Of a stretch of 64,000 bases of DNA, positions 55,230 through 63,530 are shown in pieces; positions within the stretch are counted from its first letter, which is position 1; every line of letters begins with the position of its first letter. Both the position numbers and the translations under genes were made by a program. A model generated the notes under the pieces. The model was not told the origin of the DNA, searched no databases, and worked only from the letters and a program-made list of their open reading frames with translations. Source of the DNA: Vacuolonema iberomarrocanum LEGE 07170 (lineage in GTDB: Bacteria; Cyanobacteriota; Cyanobacteriia; Elainellales; Elainellaceae); the NCBI GenBank assembly GCA_015207365.1, contig JADEXA010000009.1:62001-126000 (forward strand), written 5' to 3'.

Positions 55230-55276
55230 ATTTTGTTGAGGGTGTGGCCGTGTCACGGCCACACCCTCAACAAAAT
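55230..55276. repeat. Palindromic element, family D copy 6 (core only)
   Basis: Perfect 23-bp arms (ATTTTGTTGAGGGTGTGG continuing CCGTG) around T. The usual flank appears changed (CGCTTATTA ... ATGTCCTG). The core is of D type with altered bases. Confidence 0.85.
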
Positions 55277-55284
55277 ATGTCCTG

Positions 55285-55386
55285 TCAAATCCAGTTGAAA
55301 AACCCAACTATCGTTTGTACCCGCTGCTTTGCAGCGGGTACAAACGATAGTTGGGTTTTACGGCTATTGAACCGGATTCGATATTA
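55285..55386. repeat. Palindromic element, family E copy 2
   Basis: Begins TCAAATCCAGTTGAA, has a perfect palindrome (55299-55359) with 29-bp arms from AAAACCCAACTATCG to ACCCGCTGC around TTT, and ends CGGCTATTGAACCGGATTCG ATATTA. The core is the same as in the decayed copy 1 at 32201-32308. Confidence 0.95.
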
Positions 55387-55409
55387 ACCCTGAGAGGACT
55401 CAATTCGTC

Positions 55410-56231
55410 TTACAGCAAATGTTCTAAGCCATATACCAGGTTCTTGATCTCCACAACCTTGCGGATAGCCAGCAGCACACCGGGCATGAAGGAGGCGCGA
55501 TCGCTCGTATCGTGGCGCAGGGTATACAGCTGGCCGGGCGCTCCGAAGATAATTTCCTGGTGCGCCAGTAGTCCAGGGAGCCGGACGCTGTGGATGCGAA
55601 TGCCGTCCTGGGTTTGACTGCCCCGTGCCCCTGCCATCTTCTCGGTTTCCTCAACACTAGGGGGATTGTAGGGTTTGCCAAATTCGCCCAGCAGTTCGGC
55701 GGTTTTGACGGCTGTTCCACTGGGGGCATCGGCCTTCTGGTTGTGGTGCAGCTCAATGATCTCGACATGGTCGAAGTAGCGGCTGGCTTGTACGGCGGCT
55801 TGCTGCATCAGGATGACACCGATGGAAAAGTTGGGGATAATTGCCCCGCCCATGCTGGCTTTGTCGGCAAAATCGGCCAGGTCTTGAATTTGCTCATTGC
55901 TCAGCCCGGTTGTGCCGATAACAGGACGGACGCCATAGGCGATCGCCGCTCGTGTGTTCTCATACACAAAATCAGGATGGGTAAAGTCCACCATCACCGG
56001 ATTCCCGCGTTCCTGGGTTGCCATCACTAGCGTGGCTTGCAGGTCAGTGGTAAGCGGCACTTCCAGCTCACCATAGCCCGCCACCTCACCGATATCCTGC
56101 CCTTCCATCTCGGGGTCGCGCTCTACTGCGCCCACCAGGTTCATGTCCGCCGCTTGGGATACCACCTTGACGACTTCGCGCCCCATCTTGCCTGCCGCCC
56201 CAACAACGACGACCGGAATTGCCTCTGCCAT
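55410..56231 (-). CDS. dapB: 4-hydroxy-tetrahydrodipicolinate reductase
   Basis: 273 residues from ATG 56231 ([20 protein letters not shown]). NAD(P)H-binding GAAGKMGR and the signature [18 protein letters not shown], in which the histidines and lysine act in catalysis. The enzyme reduces HTPA in lysine and meso-diaminopimelate synthesis for peptidoglycan. Length normal. The 5' extension of the frame (to 56297) is not family-like. Confidence 0.94.
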   Translation of the reverse strand: MAEAIPVVVVGAAGKMGREVVKVVSQAADMNLVGAVERDPEMEGQDIGEVAGYGELEVPLTTDLQATLVMATQERGNPVMVDFTHPDFVYENTRAAIAYGVRPVIGTTGLSNEQIQDLADFADKASMGGAIIPNFSIGVILMQQAAVQASRYFDHVEIIELHHNQKADAPSGTAVKTAELLGEFGKPYNPPSVEETEKMAGARGSQTQDGIRIHSVRLPGLLAHQEIIFGAPGQLYTLRHDTSDRASFMPGVLLAIRKVVEIKNLVYGLEHLL

Positions 56232-56328
56232 TGTTCCATCCTTGGTTCGTATACTCGCTTTGGATCTTACACCTCCGATCTGCGACTTATTCTGCAAACC
56301 TATGCATCATTTGGGGGGCAGAATCCAA

Positions 56329-56488
56329 GGATGATTTTTTCTGAGAAGGTGCGTACTAAGTAGCTCGGCATGATGAAAAACCAGACCCTAAAAACCTGTG
56401 CCGCCCGCAGCGCGGGCGGCACAGGTTTTTAGGGTTTTAGGTTTAATTGCACCTGCCAACTTACGCACCTTCTCAGAAAAAATCATCC
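56329..56488. repeat. Nested palindrome with outer 27-bp inverted repeats
   Basis: Outer arms GGATGATTTTTTCTGAGAAG (continuing GTGCGTA) at 56329-56355 match exactly the complement at 56462-56488. Inside, at 56386-56434, a perfect palindrome has 23-bp arms (CCCTAAAAACCTGTGCCGCC onward) around AGC. The element is 160 nt and lies between dapB and the next gene, both promoter regions. Confidence 0.95.
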
Positions 56489-56667
56489 CCTCAAGCAGCA
56501 ATACCTCATTTGGGGTTGCCGCTGATCAAGGGAATGATTCAGTGATGCCTTGGCCCCGGACAAATTGACGGTCAATCGCTAAAGTTATTTTGAGACCGTT
56601 TAAGTTTGAGATACTTCTAGGTCGTTTGTGTTTACTGATAGTTGTTCAAATCCCATAGCCAACTCTT

Positions 56668-57363
56668 ATGCTCACAGGGATACTACTGATTCTTATTGCT
56701 TTGGGTGGAGTATATTGGTTTGTTTTAAGCCGAGCCCAGAAAATTAAACAAATCAAAAATTCTGTTGTTTTAGAAGTGGATGGGGCTGATACGCGCTACT
56801 CAGACCTGCCACTGGGCAAACTGGGCATATTTTATGAAATCAGTGACAATCAACGGGTTCGTGTTGTTTTCCCGAAGCTAACCTCGCATGGGGATGTTCA
56901 ATATATTTATTCCTGGCATAATCTTCCATCCATTCATTTGCCAGCTTTAGAGAAAACCAGTCCCCAAAAGCTCAGAGCGGCTCAGGAACTAGCAGCTCTG
57001 GTCAAAGAGCACCTTCAGCTTGAGCCAGAGATTCTCAGCTTAAGAGAGCAGCGGCAAAAAATTAGTGACTTGCTTAATTTGGTGGCGACGTCGAATTTTT
57101 ATGCCAGCCAACAAGACATCTATGAACGCGCTTTATTTCAAGTTGAAAACTTATTGGATAAGGCCGAAGACCTAGAGAGTGTCTATGTTCGTTTTATTAG
57201 AGAAGCCTTGATAGGCAACAAAATCGTAGGTTACAGTCCAGACTTGCTACCGGATGGAAATTCAAATATTGATCATCAGTACAAGCTGATTCGGGCAGAG
57301 TATCAACGGATGAAAGATACGGCTACTGCCTATGCCGAGTTGCTCCGGACTCGGCAGGTCTAA
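56668..57363 (+). CDS. Membrane-anchored protein (231 aa) of unknown function
   Basis: A single N-terminal helix (about 2-19, [18 protein letters not shown]) followed by a soluble part rich in charge with helical stretches ([38 protein letters not shown]). No recognised domain. GC content is lower than that of the flanking chlI gene. The gene ends 77 bp before chlI on the same strand. Confidence 0.75.
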   Translation: MLTGILLILIALGGVYWFVLSRAQKIKQIKNSVVLEVDGADTRYSDLPLGKLGIFYEISDNQRVRVVFPKLTSHGDVQYIYSWHNLPSIHLPALEKTSPQKLRAAQELAALVKEHLQLEPEILSLREQRQKISDLLNLVATSNFYASQQDIYERALFQVENLLDKAEDLESVYVRFIREALIGNKIVGYSPDLLPDGNSNIDHQYKLIRAEYQRMKDTATAYAELLRTRQV

Positions 57364-57440
57364 TATCAATCGGCCAAGAACCAGGAAAATCTCTAGCTTT
57401 TTCCCATCCCCTCCCATCCTGTGCCAACGGGTGTGGCACA

Positions 57441-58598
57441 ATGAAAAATGCTGTTAAGGTTCGTAATGTAGGTAACTTCGTGACTTCCACTGCCTCCGCA
57501 CTTGTGCAAAACGCGTCCACTGTCACTGGCGCTGCTTCTGCCCCTAAGACCCGTCGGGCTGTGTTTCCCTTCACGGCAATTGTGGGGCAGGAAGAAATGA
57601 AGCTGGCGTTGTTGTTGAATGTGATTGATCCCAAAATTGGCGGCGTCATGATCATGGGCGATCGCGGCACCGGAAAATCCACCACCATCCGTGCTCTGGC
57701 AGACCTGCTTCCCGAAATCGAAGTCGTGGCTGACGACCCCTTTAGCAGCTCTCCCATCGATGCCGAGTTGATGAGCGATGAGATCCGGCAGCGGCTGGAA
57801 GCGGACGAGCAAATTCCCGTTGCCAAGCGCAAGGTACAAATGGTCGACCTCCCCCTCGGCGCAACCGAGGATCGGGTTTGCGGCACGATTGATATTGAAA
57901 AAGCTCTGTCGGAAGGGGTCAAAGCATTTGAACCGGGACTGCTGGCAAAGGCCAATCGTGGCATCCTCTACGTGGACGAGGTGAACCTGCTGGACGATCA
58001 CCTGGTCGATGTACTGTTGGATTCGGCAGCGTCTGGCTGGAATACCGTCGAACGGGAAGGGATTTCGATTCGCCACCCCGCCCGCTTTGTGTTGGTTGGC
58101 TCGGGCAACCCAGAAGAAGGGGAATTGCGCCCTCAACTGCTCGATCGCTTTGGCATGCATGCCGAAATCCGCACCGTCAAAACCCCAGAGCTGCGGGTAC
58201 AAATCGTGGAACAGCGCACCGAGTTTGACCAGGAACCGCAGGATTTTCTGACGAAGTATCAAGATCAGCAAGGCGCGCTCCAGGAAAAGATCGTGGAGGC
58301 ACAGGAGCGGCTCAAGTCTGTCAACATCGACCATGACCTGCGAGTCAAAATTTCCCAAGTTTGCGCAGAACTGGATGTGGATGGATTGCGGGGTGACATT
58401 GTGATCAACCGAGCCGCACGGGCATTAACGGCGTTTGAAGGGCGCACCGAGGTGACTGTGGATGACATTCGCCGGGTGGCGGTGTTGTGCCTGCGTCACC
58501 GCTTGCGGAAAGACCCACTGGAATCCATTGACTCCGGCTACAAAGTGGAAAAAGTCTTTGGTGAGGTCTTTGGCATTGCAACCGAAGATGCGGCCTAA
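57441..58598 (+). CDS. chlI: Magnesium chelatase ATPase subunit I
   Basis: 385 residues. AAA+ ATPase with Walker [21 protein letters not shown], Walker B and sensor region [20 protein letters not shown] and the arginine-finger region [20 protein letters not shown]. With ChlD and ChlH it inserts Mg2+ into protoporphyrin IX in chlorophyll synthesis. Slightly long due to an N-terminal extension (about 35 residues); ATG at 57441 is used, but a later start within the extension is possible. Confidence 0.96.
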   Translation: MKNAVKVRNVGNFVTSTASALVQNASTVTGAASAPKTRRAVFPFTAIVGQEEMKLALLLNVIDPKIGGVMIMGDRGTGKSTTIRALADLLPEIEVVADDPFSSSPIDAELMSDEIRQRLEADEQIPVAKRKVQMVDLPLGATEDRVCGTIDIEKALSEGVKAFEPGLLAKANRGILYVDEVNLLDDHLVDVLLDSAASGWNTVEREGISIRHPARFVLVGSGNPEEGELRPQLLDRFGMHAEIRTVKTPELRVQIVEQRTEFDQEPQDFLTKYQDQQGALQEKIVEAQERLKSVNIDHDLRVKISQVCAELDVDGLRGDIVINRAARALTAFEGRTEVTVDDIRRVAVLCLRHRLRKDPLESIDSGYKVEKVFGEVFGIATEDAA

Positions 58599-58645
58599 CG
58601 CCATCTGCCCCATTTCTACACGCCCCCTTCTGGCAAACATTGGGC

Positions 58646-59134
58646 ATGGAAAAACGAATTTTGGGACTCGATCCAGGGTTGGCGACGTTGGGATTTGGGG
58701 CGATCGCCCTACCGGCTGAACCAAGCCGCGACAGCCCGATGGCGGCGTTGGACTATGGCGTGATCCAAACTCCCGCGAAGACCCCCGTGGGCGATCGCCT
58801 CACCATCATCTACGACGACCTACATGAGCTGCTGCGCCTGGTGCAGCCCGACCAGGTCGTCATCGAAAAATTCTTCTTCTACCGCATGGGCAATACCATT
58901 CTGGTGGCCCAGGCACGGGGTGTGGTGATGCTCGTCCTAGCACAACACAACCTCATTCCTATTGAGTTCACGCCTGCCCAGGTTAAGCAAGCCCTTACCG
59001 GATATGGCAACGCCGACAAGTTTGCCGTCCAGCAAGCCGTTGCCCGCGAACTCCACCTCAACGACATCCCTAAGCCTGACGATGCCGCTGATGCGCTCGC
59101 CCTTGCGGTCACCGGATCCCTTCAATCGCTCTAA
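58646..59134 (+). CDS. ruvC: Crossover junction endodeoxyribonuclease RuvC
   Basis: 162 residues from ATG 58646 ([18 protein letters not shown]). Catalytic acids in [16 protein letters not shown], and [12 protein letters not shown]. Resolves Holliday junctions with RuvAB. Length normal (about 160-175). Begins 47 bp after chlI. Confidence 0.95.
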   Translation: MEKRILGLDPGLATLGFGAIALPAEPSRDSPMAALDYGVIQTPAKTPVGDRLTIIYDDLHELLRLVQPDQVVIEKFFFYRMGNTILVAQARGVVMLVLAQHNLIPIEFTPAQVKQALTGYGNADKFAVQQAVARELHLNDIPKPDDAADALALAVTGSLQSL

Positions 59135-59158
59135 TATCAACTCTACAAAAACCAAAAC

Positions 59159-59209
59159 CCGATCATTTGTTGAAAGCCCCGCACTGCGGGGCTTTCAACA
59201 AATGATCGG
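59159..59209. repeat. Perfect 51-nt palindrome after ruvC
   Basis: 25-bp arms (CCGATCATTTGTTGAAAGCC continuing CCGCA) around C. The flanks (TAATATCAA on the left, GGGTTCTTAGCGAATTGGCC on the right) recall the outer modules of family E (AATATCAA; GGGTTTTACGGCTATTGAACC), so this may be an E element with another core. Confidence 0.9.
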
Positions 59210-59303
59210 TAGTGGGTTCTTAGCGAATTGGCCAAAAGGGACGGATTTGGTTTGCAACTGGGGGTTTGACCCAATCTCCCGGCTAAACCCGTCCCTGTGA
59301 TGT

Positions 59304-59338
59304 TCTACCCTTTGTGCCTTCGTGCCTTTGTGGTTCTG
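59304..59338. repeat. GAACCACAAAGG-type repeat, copy 4
   Basis: On the minus strand AGAACCACAAAGGCACGAAG then GCACAAAGGGTAGA, directly beside the purF stop. Confidence 0.7.
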
Positions 59339-60859
59339 TTACCGACGAATCGACTCAAACCGCAGCTTGGTCTGCTGCATTGGTTCAGGAATGGCGATCG
59401 GATATTTCCCTGTAAAGCAAGCCGAGCAGAAAGTGTTGGGCTCCTGCTGAGTTGCCTTCATCATGCCTTCCCAGCTCAGATAAGCTAGAGAATCGACGCC
59501 AATCTTGCGCTCAATTTCCTCAACAGATTTCTGAGCGGCAATGAGCTGATCCTGGTTGTCGGTATCAATGCCATAGAAACAGGGATGCGTGACAGGGGGT
59601 GAAGAAATCCGCATGTGAACTTCCTTCGCCCCGGCTTCTCGCAATGCCCTCACAATTTTGTAACTTGTCGTGCCTCGCACCAGCGAATCATCAATAATCA
59701 CAATTCGCTTGCCCTGCAACACATCCTTCAGCGGATTGAGCTTCATGCGAATGCCCGCCTCCCGCATACTTTGGGTGGGCTGGATAAAGGTGCGCCCCAC
59801 ATAGCGGTTTTTGATCAAGCCTTCACCATAGGGGATCTCAGCTGCCTGAGAAAAACCGATCGCCGCTGGAATGCCTGAATCGGGCACCCCCAACACCAGG
59901 TCAACATCTGCCGGGGATTCGACCGCCAACTGTTGTCCCAGCCGCAACCGATAGCTGTACAGGCTCTCTTCATTCACCACACTGTCGGGGCGGGCGAAGT
60001 AGATCATTTCAAAGACACATAGCTTGCGCTCTTGCTTGGGTGCCCAGGTGTATGAAGTTAGCCCGCCCTCTGAAAGCCAGACCAACTCACCCGGCTCAAT
60101 GGAGCGCACATAGGTCGCCCCAATGATATCCAGGGCACAGGTTTCTGAGGCCACCACATAGCGGCTCATACCATTGGCTGTTTCATCGCCCATCCGCCCA
60201 ATCACCAGGGGACGAATGCCATGGGTGTCGCGGGTCGCAATAACACCATCTGGTGTGGCGATCGCCAGACTAAAAGCCCCCTCACAGCGCCGAAACGCAA
60301 TACTCGCGGCCTCAATCCAATCTTTCCCGGCATTGACCTCTTCGGCGATCGCATAGGCAATCATTTCAGAATCGGTGGTCGTTTGCAGCTTCACATCTGC
60401 TGCCAGCAACGACTCCCGCAATTCATCCACATTCACCAGATTGCCATTGTGAGCCAGCGCAATTTTCCCTAGGCGTGAATCGACCACCGCAGGCTGAGCG
60501 TTGATGATGCGGCTAGCTCCGGTGGTTGAGTAGCGCGTATGCCCAACCGCCAAAGAACCCGGCAGCTCTGCCAGCGTGCGTTCATTAAAGACCTGAGAGA
60601 CTAACCCCATGTCCTTATACAGGTAAAACTGGCTCCCATCATCCGTCTGGTCAAAGGTCGCAATGCCAGCAGATTCTTGTCCTCGGTGCTGAAGGGCATA
60701 CAACCCAAAATATGTAATGGTCGCCACATCTTCTTCGGGTGCGTAGATACCGAACACCCCGCAGGCTTCTTCCTGCTTATCCGGTAGATCCATCGACTCG
60801 GTTTGGCTCAGTTCCTCCGCAGCCAATGCAGAATGAGATTCAGCGGAAAAAGGCATCAT
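59339..60859 (-). CDS. purF: Amidophosphoribosyltransferase
   Basis: 506 residues from ATG 60859 (a second ATG follows directly). A propeptide of about 32 residues precedes the nucleophilic cysteine in EEACGVFGIYAP, which becomes N-terminal after cleavage. The glutaminase domain has HTRYSTTGAS and the C-terminal PRTase domain has IVIIDDSLVRGTTSYKIV. First step of purine synthesis. The conserved gene ends beside a small repeat. Confidence 0.95.
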   Translation of the reverse strand: MMPFSAESHSALAAEELSQTESMDLPDKQEEACGVFGIYAPEEDVATITYFGLYALQHRGQESAGIATFDQTDDGSQFYLYKDMGLVSQVFNERTLAELPGSLAVGHTRYSTTGASRIINAQPAVVDSRLGKIALAHNGNLVNVDELRESLLAADVKLQTTTDSEMIAYAIAEEVNAGKDWIEAASIAFRRCEGAFSLAIATPDGVIATRDTHGIRPLVIGRMGDETANGMSRYVVASETCALDIIGATYVRSIEPGELVWLSEGGLTSYTWAPKQERKLCVFEMIYFARPDSVVNEESLYSYRLRLGQQLAVESPADVDLVLGVPDSGIPAAIGFSQAAEIPYGEGLIKNRYVGRTFIQPTQSMREAGIRMKLNPLKDVLQGKRIVIIDDSLVRGTTSYKIVRALREAGAKEVHMRISSPPVTHPCFYGIDTDNQDQLIAAQKSVEEIERKIGVDSLAYLSWEGMMKATQQEPNTFCSACFTGKYPIAIPEPMQQTKLRFESIRR

Positions 60860-61492
60860 AAGACAGGAAGCACTCCAGTTAATGCAAGTCGACAGCAAAA
60901 ACAACTTGAAAGGAATTAAAACCTTTAGCTAAGACCTTGAAAGAACGGCGAACCGACCCTAATCCAGCGGCACAAACAATAGCCTCAGAAACCAGACGGA
61001 TTAGGGTGAAGACGGAGAAACAGCGAATTGAAAAAATGCTAAAGGGAAATTAAAGAAACATTAAGTATTTTAGCGAACAATGTTGCAGTAACCCAAAGAT
61101 CTGAACCAGGAGAGTAACGCTCAAACGCTCTACCTCAAGTTTAGCGATCCACTCTCAATAAAGTGGCTGAGCTTCGTCGTTGGTAGCAACATGAAATGCC
61201 TCTACGGCCTGGGTTGCAGAGGGATCGGAGGGCGGCTCTCAGCTCCAGTAAGTTACCAGCAGTGAGCCATGATCTAAGAGGACTAGGCATGTTCATCATG
61301 CCCCAAACTTAGGCGTAATGTATGGTGCGATCGCCAAAGCACTCTACAAAAAATCCGAGGGTATCTATTGAGTTTCGTATCGTAAGCGAACGGTTCAAAG
61401 AGAAAAACGCCTGCTGCACTGGTGGATAGCCATCTAAAACCGAATATCCAAGATCGAGCGGCGGGGATGCTTCCGCACGATCAACCTGTAGA
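60860..61492. other. Gene-free stretch upstream of purF
   Basis: About 630 bp without a convincing gene. AT-rich in the first 250 bp, where the purF promoter should lie. No palindrome longer than 10 bp seen. Confidence 0.5.
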
Positions 61493-61678
61493 TTACTTGA
61501 GAACAGCTTCGCATTCTATCAGCACCGCAAAACGCTGCACATGCTCATAAAGAGCGAGGCCGTTGGAGAGAACCAGGTGATTTTTGGGAGAGAACCGGGT
61601 GAATGTTGAGCGATCGCCCACATTGTTGATGGAGCGAAACGATTGCCCATCCGGCTGATTCGATTTTCCTAAAATCAA
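61493..61678 (-). CDS. Doubtful 61-residue open frame
   Basis: From TTG 61678: ILGKSNQPDGQSFRSINNVG, then FTRFSPKNHLVLSNGLALYE and HVQRFAVLIECEAVLK. The composition is protein-like, but there is no ribosome binding site and no known domain. The frame runs upstream into family D copy 5, which suggests a gene whose 5' end was replaced by the element. Confidence 0.3.
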   Translation of the reverse strand: MILGKSNQPDGQSFRSINNVGDRSTFTRFSPKNHLVLSNGLALYEHVQRFAVLIECEAVLK

Positions 61679-61691
61679 AGATTTTTGTCCA

Positions 61692-61755
61692 GGACTTATG
61701 CATTTTGTTGATTGTGTGGTTACGTCGTGGCCACACAATCAACAAATTTCTCTAG
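61692..61755. repeat. Palindromic element, family D copy 5
   Basis: Begins GGACTTATGCATTTTGTTGA with core arms TTGATTGTGTGG(T/C)(T/C)(A)CG and CGTGGCCACACAATCAAC, imperfect at the centre, ending near TTTCTCTAGAA. The right module with TACGCAAG is missing. Confidence 0.8.
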
Positions 61756-61856
61756 AACGGTACCAATTTGCTAAAGCAATGGCTCCGGGAGTGGATAGGC
61801 TTCCCGGAGCCGCAGCGGTTTCTATCCAATTAGGGAGACCGTTGGAAAACAGCGAA

Positions 61857-63146
61857 CTAGGCTTCCGTCTCGTGATGATCGTGCGGATAGGGCAGAAGCA
61901 AATTGAGCAAAACCCCCACAATCCCACTCAGGCCAATGCCTTCCAGCGCAAAGTTGCCAGCCTCCACAGCCAATCCGCCAACCCCAAACACCAGGATGAT
62001 GGCGACGATAACCAAATTGCGGGGCTTGAGCAAATCTTGTCCCGATTGCACCAAACTATTCATTCCGATAATGACAATCGTGCCAAACAGGATGATTAGA
62101 ATCCCGCCCATTACAGGTGCCGGAATGGTTTGCAGGAATGCGCCCAGCTTGCCAACAAAGGCCAGGAGAATGGCAAAAATTGCCGCCCAGGTCATGATGC
62201 CCGCATTGAAAACTTTGGTCAGCGCAACGGCTCCGGTCACTTCAGAGTAAGTTGTGTTGGGTGGTCCGCCTAGCAGTGCGGCAAAGGATGTTGCGATTCC
62301 ATCCCCCAGCATCGTGCGGTGAACACCCGGATCACGCAAGTAATCTTTGTTGGCAACCGAACTAATAGCCAGGACATCGCCGAAGTGTTCGATCGCCGGG
62401 GCGATCGCCACAGGTAGCAAGAACAAAATCGCAGGCAAATGGAATCGAGGCAATGTAAAGGCGGGAATCGCGAACCAGGGTGCTTCTGCAAAGGGCGAAA
62501 AATCCACCATCCCAAGTATGAGTGAAAGCACATAGCCAACGACAATCCCCACCAAAATCGGAACTAGGCGCAACCATCCTCCTGCCAGCAACGCTGTCAG
62601 CATGGTTGCCAGCAGTGAGATCAGGCCAACGATCAGGGCTTGGGTTGCGCCGTAGGGGGAGTCTTCCTGTACCGTGGAGACCATCCCGACCGCAACAGGT
62701 GCCAGGGCTAACCCGATGACCATGATGATCGGCCCGGTGACAATCGGCGGCAGCAGCCGCATGATAAAGTCTGGCCCCCGGAGGGCAATGATCAAGCTCA
62801 AGACCAGATACAACACCCCTGCGGCCATCAAGCCCGATAGCGTTTCGGCCAAGCCGTATTCCGCAACACCTAGCTGAATCGGGGCAATAAAGGCAAAGGA
62901 AGAGGCCAGAAATACTGGCACTTTTCCGCCCGTAACCAGTTGAAAAATGAGCGTTCCTACCCCTGCGGTGAACAGGGCGACATTGGGGTCAAAGCCCACC
63001 AAGATCGGAACGAGAACCAGTGCGCCAAAGGCAATGAATAGCATTTGCGCACCGAGAGCAATATCTTTTATCTGAAATTTATAAGCGGTTGGATTAGTTT
63101 CCTGCACCCCTTCAGTTTCAGGGGGCGGATTCAGCGTGTCACTCAT
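61857..63146 (-). CDS. NCS2-family uracil/xanthine permease
   Basis: 429 residues from ATG 63146 (MSDTLNPPPETEGVQETNPT); the open frame extends 20 codons upstream. About 12-14 helices. NCS2 features: substrate-site glutamate in IEHFGDVLAIS, second conserved NTTYSEVTGAVALTKVFNAG, and PVMGGILIILFGTIVIIGMN. The sequence resembles UraA-type uracil carriers, but xanthine/guanine specificity is possible. Proton-coupled uptake at the plasma membrane. Confidence 0.9.
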   Translation of the reverse strand: MSDTLNPPPETEGVQETNPTAYKFQIKDIALGAQMLFIAFGALVLVPILVGFDPNVALFTAGVGTLIFQLVTGGKVPVFLASSFAFIAPIQLGVAEYGLAETLSGLMAAGVLYLVLSLIIALRGPDFIMRLLPPIVTGPIIMVIGLALAPVAVGMVSTVQEDSPYGATQALIVGLISLLATMLTALLAGGWLRLVPILVGIVVGYVLSLILGMVDFSPFAEAPWFAIPAFTLPRFHLPAILFLLPVAIAPAIEHFGDVLAISSVANKDYLRDPGVHRTMLGDGIATSFAALLGGPPNTTYSEVTGAVALTKVFNAGIMTWAAIFAILLAFVGKLGAFLQTIPAPVMGGILIILFGTIVIIGMNSLVQSGQDLLKPRNLVIVAIILVFGVGGLAVEAGNFALEGIGLSGIVGVLLNLLLPYPHDHHETEA

Positions 63147-63530
63147 GACTTCATCACGGGAAAACGACAGGAAGAATGCATGAACGAGGGCATGGAAGCC
63201 CATCAAAGCGACATCTCTATAAGGGAATTGCCGTCTTATGCTGAGAGATTACCACTGATCGCTCGGTCAGAAGAATCACAATGAACGATTTAAGGCAAAA
63301 ATTTGTGCAAGTGATGCGATGAACAATCACATTGCAACTTTAATCAGCTATCTGACTCTACAAATTAGCGATGCAAAGTAATGTTTTAGTTGCTTAAGAA
63401 AAATCTAAAAAGTTTGGACTGTTTTTCTAAAGAATCCTATCCTTAGAAAGGATGAAGCTCTTGCTTGCTCCTAGAGTTTGTTTGTCCTTATAACTCCTGA
63501 GACTTATATTTCTACACTGCAATCAAGATA
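63147..63530. other. AT-rich divergent region (about 380 bp)
   Basis: Between the permease gene (leftward) and the nuclease-like gene (rightward). Clearly more AT-rich in its right half. No gene or long palindrome seen. Confidence 0.55.
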
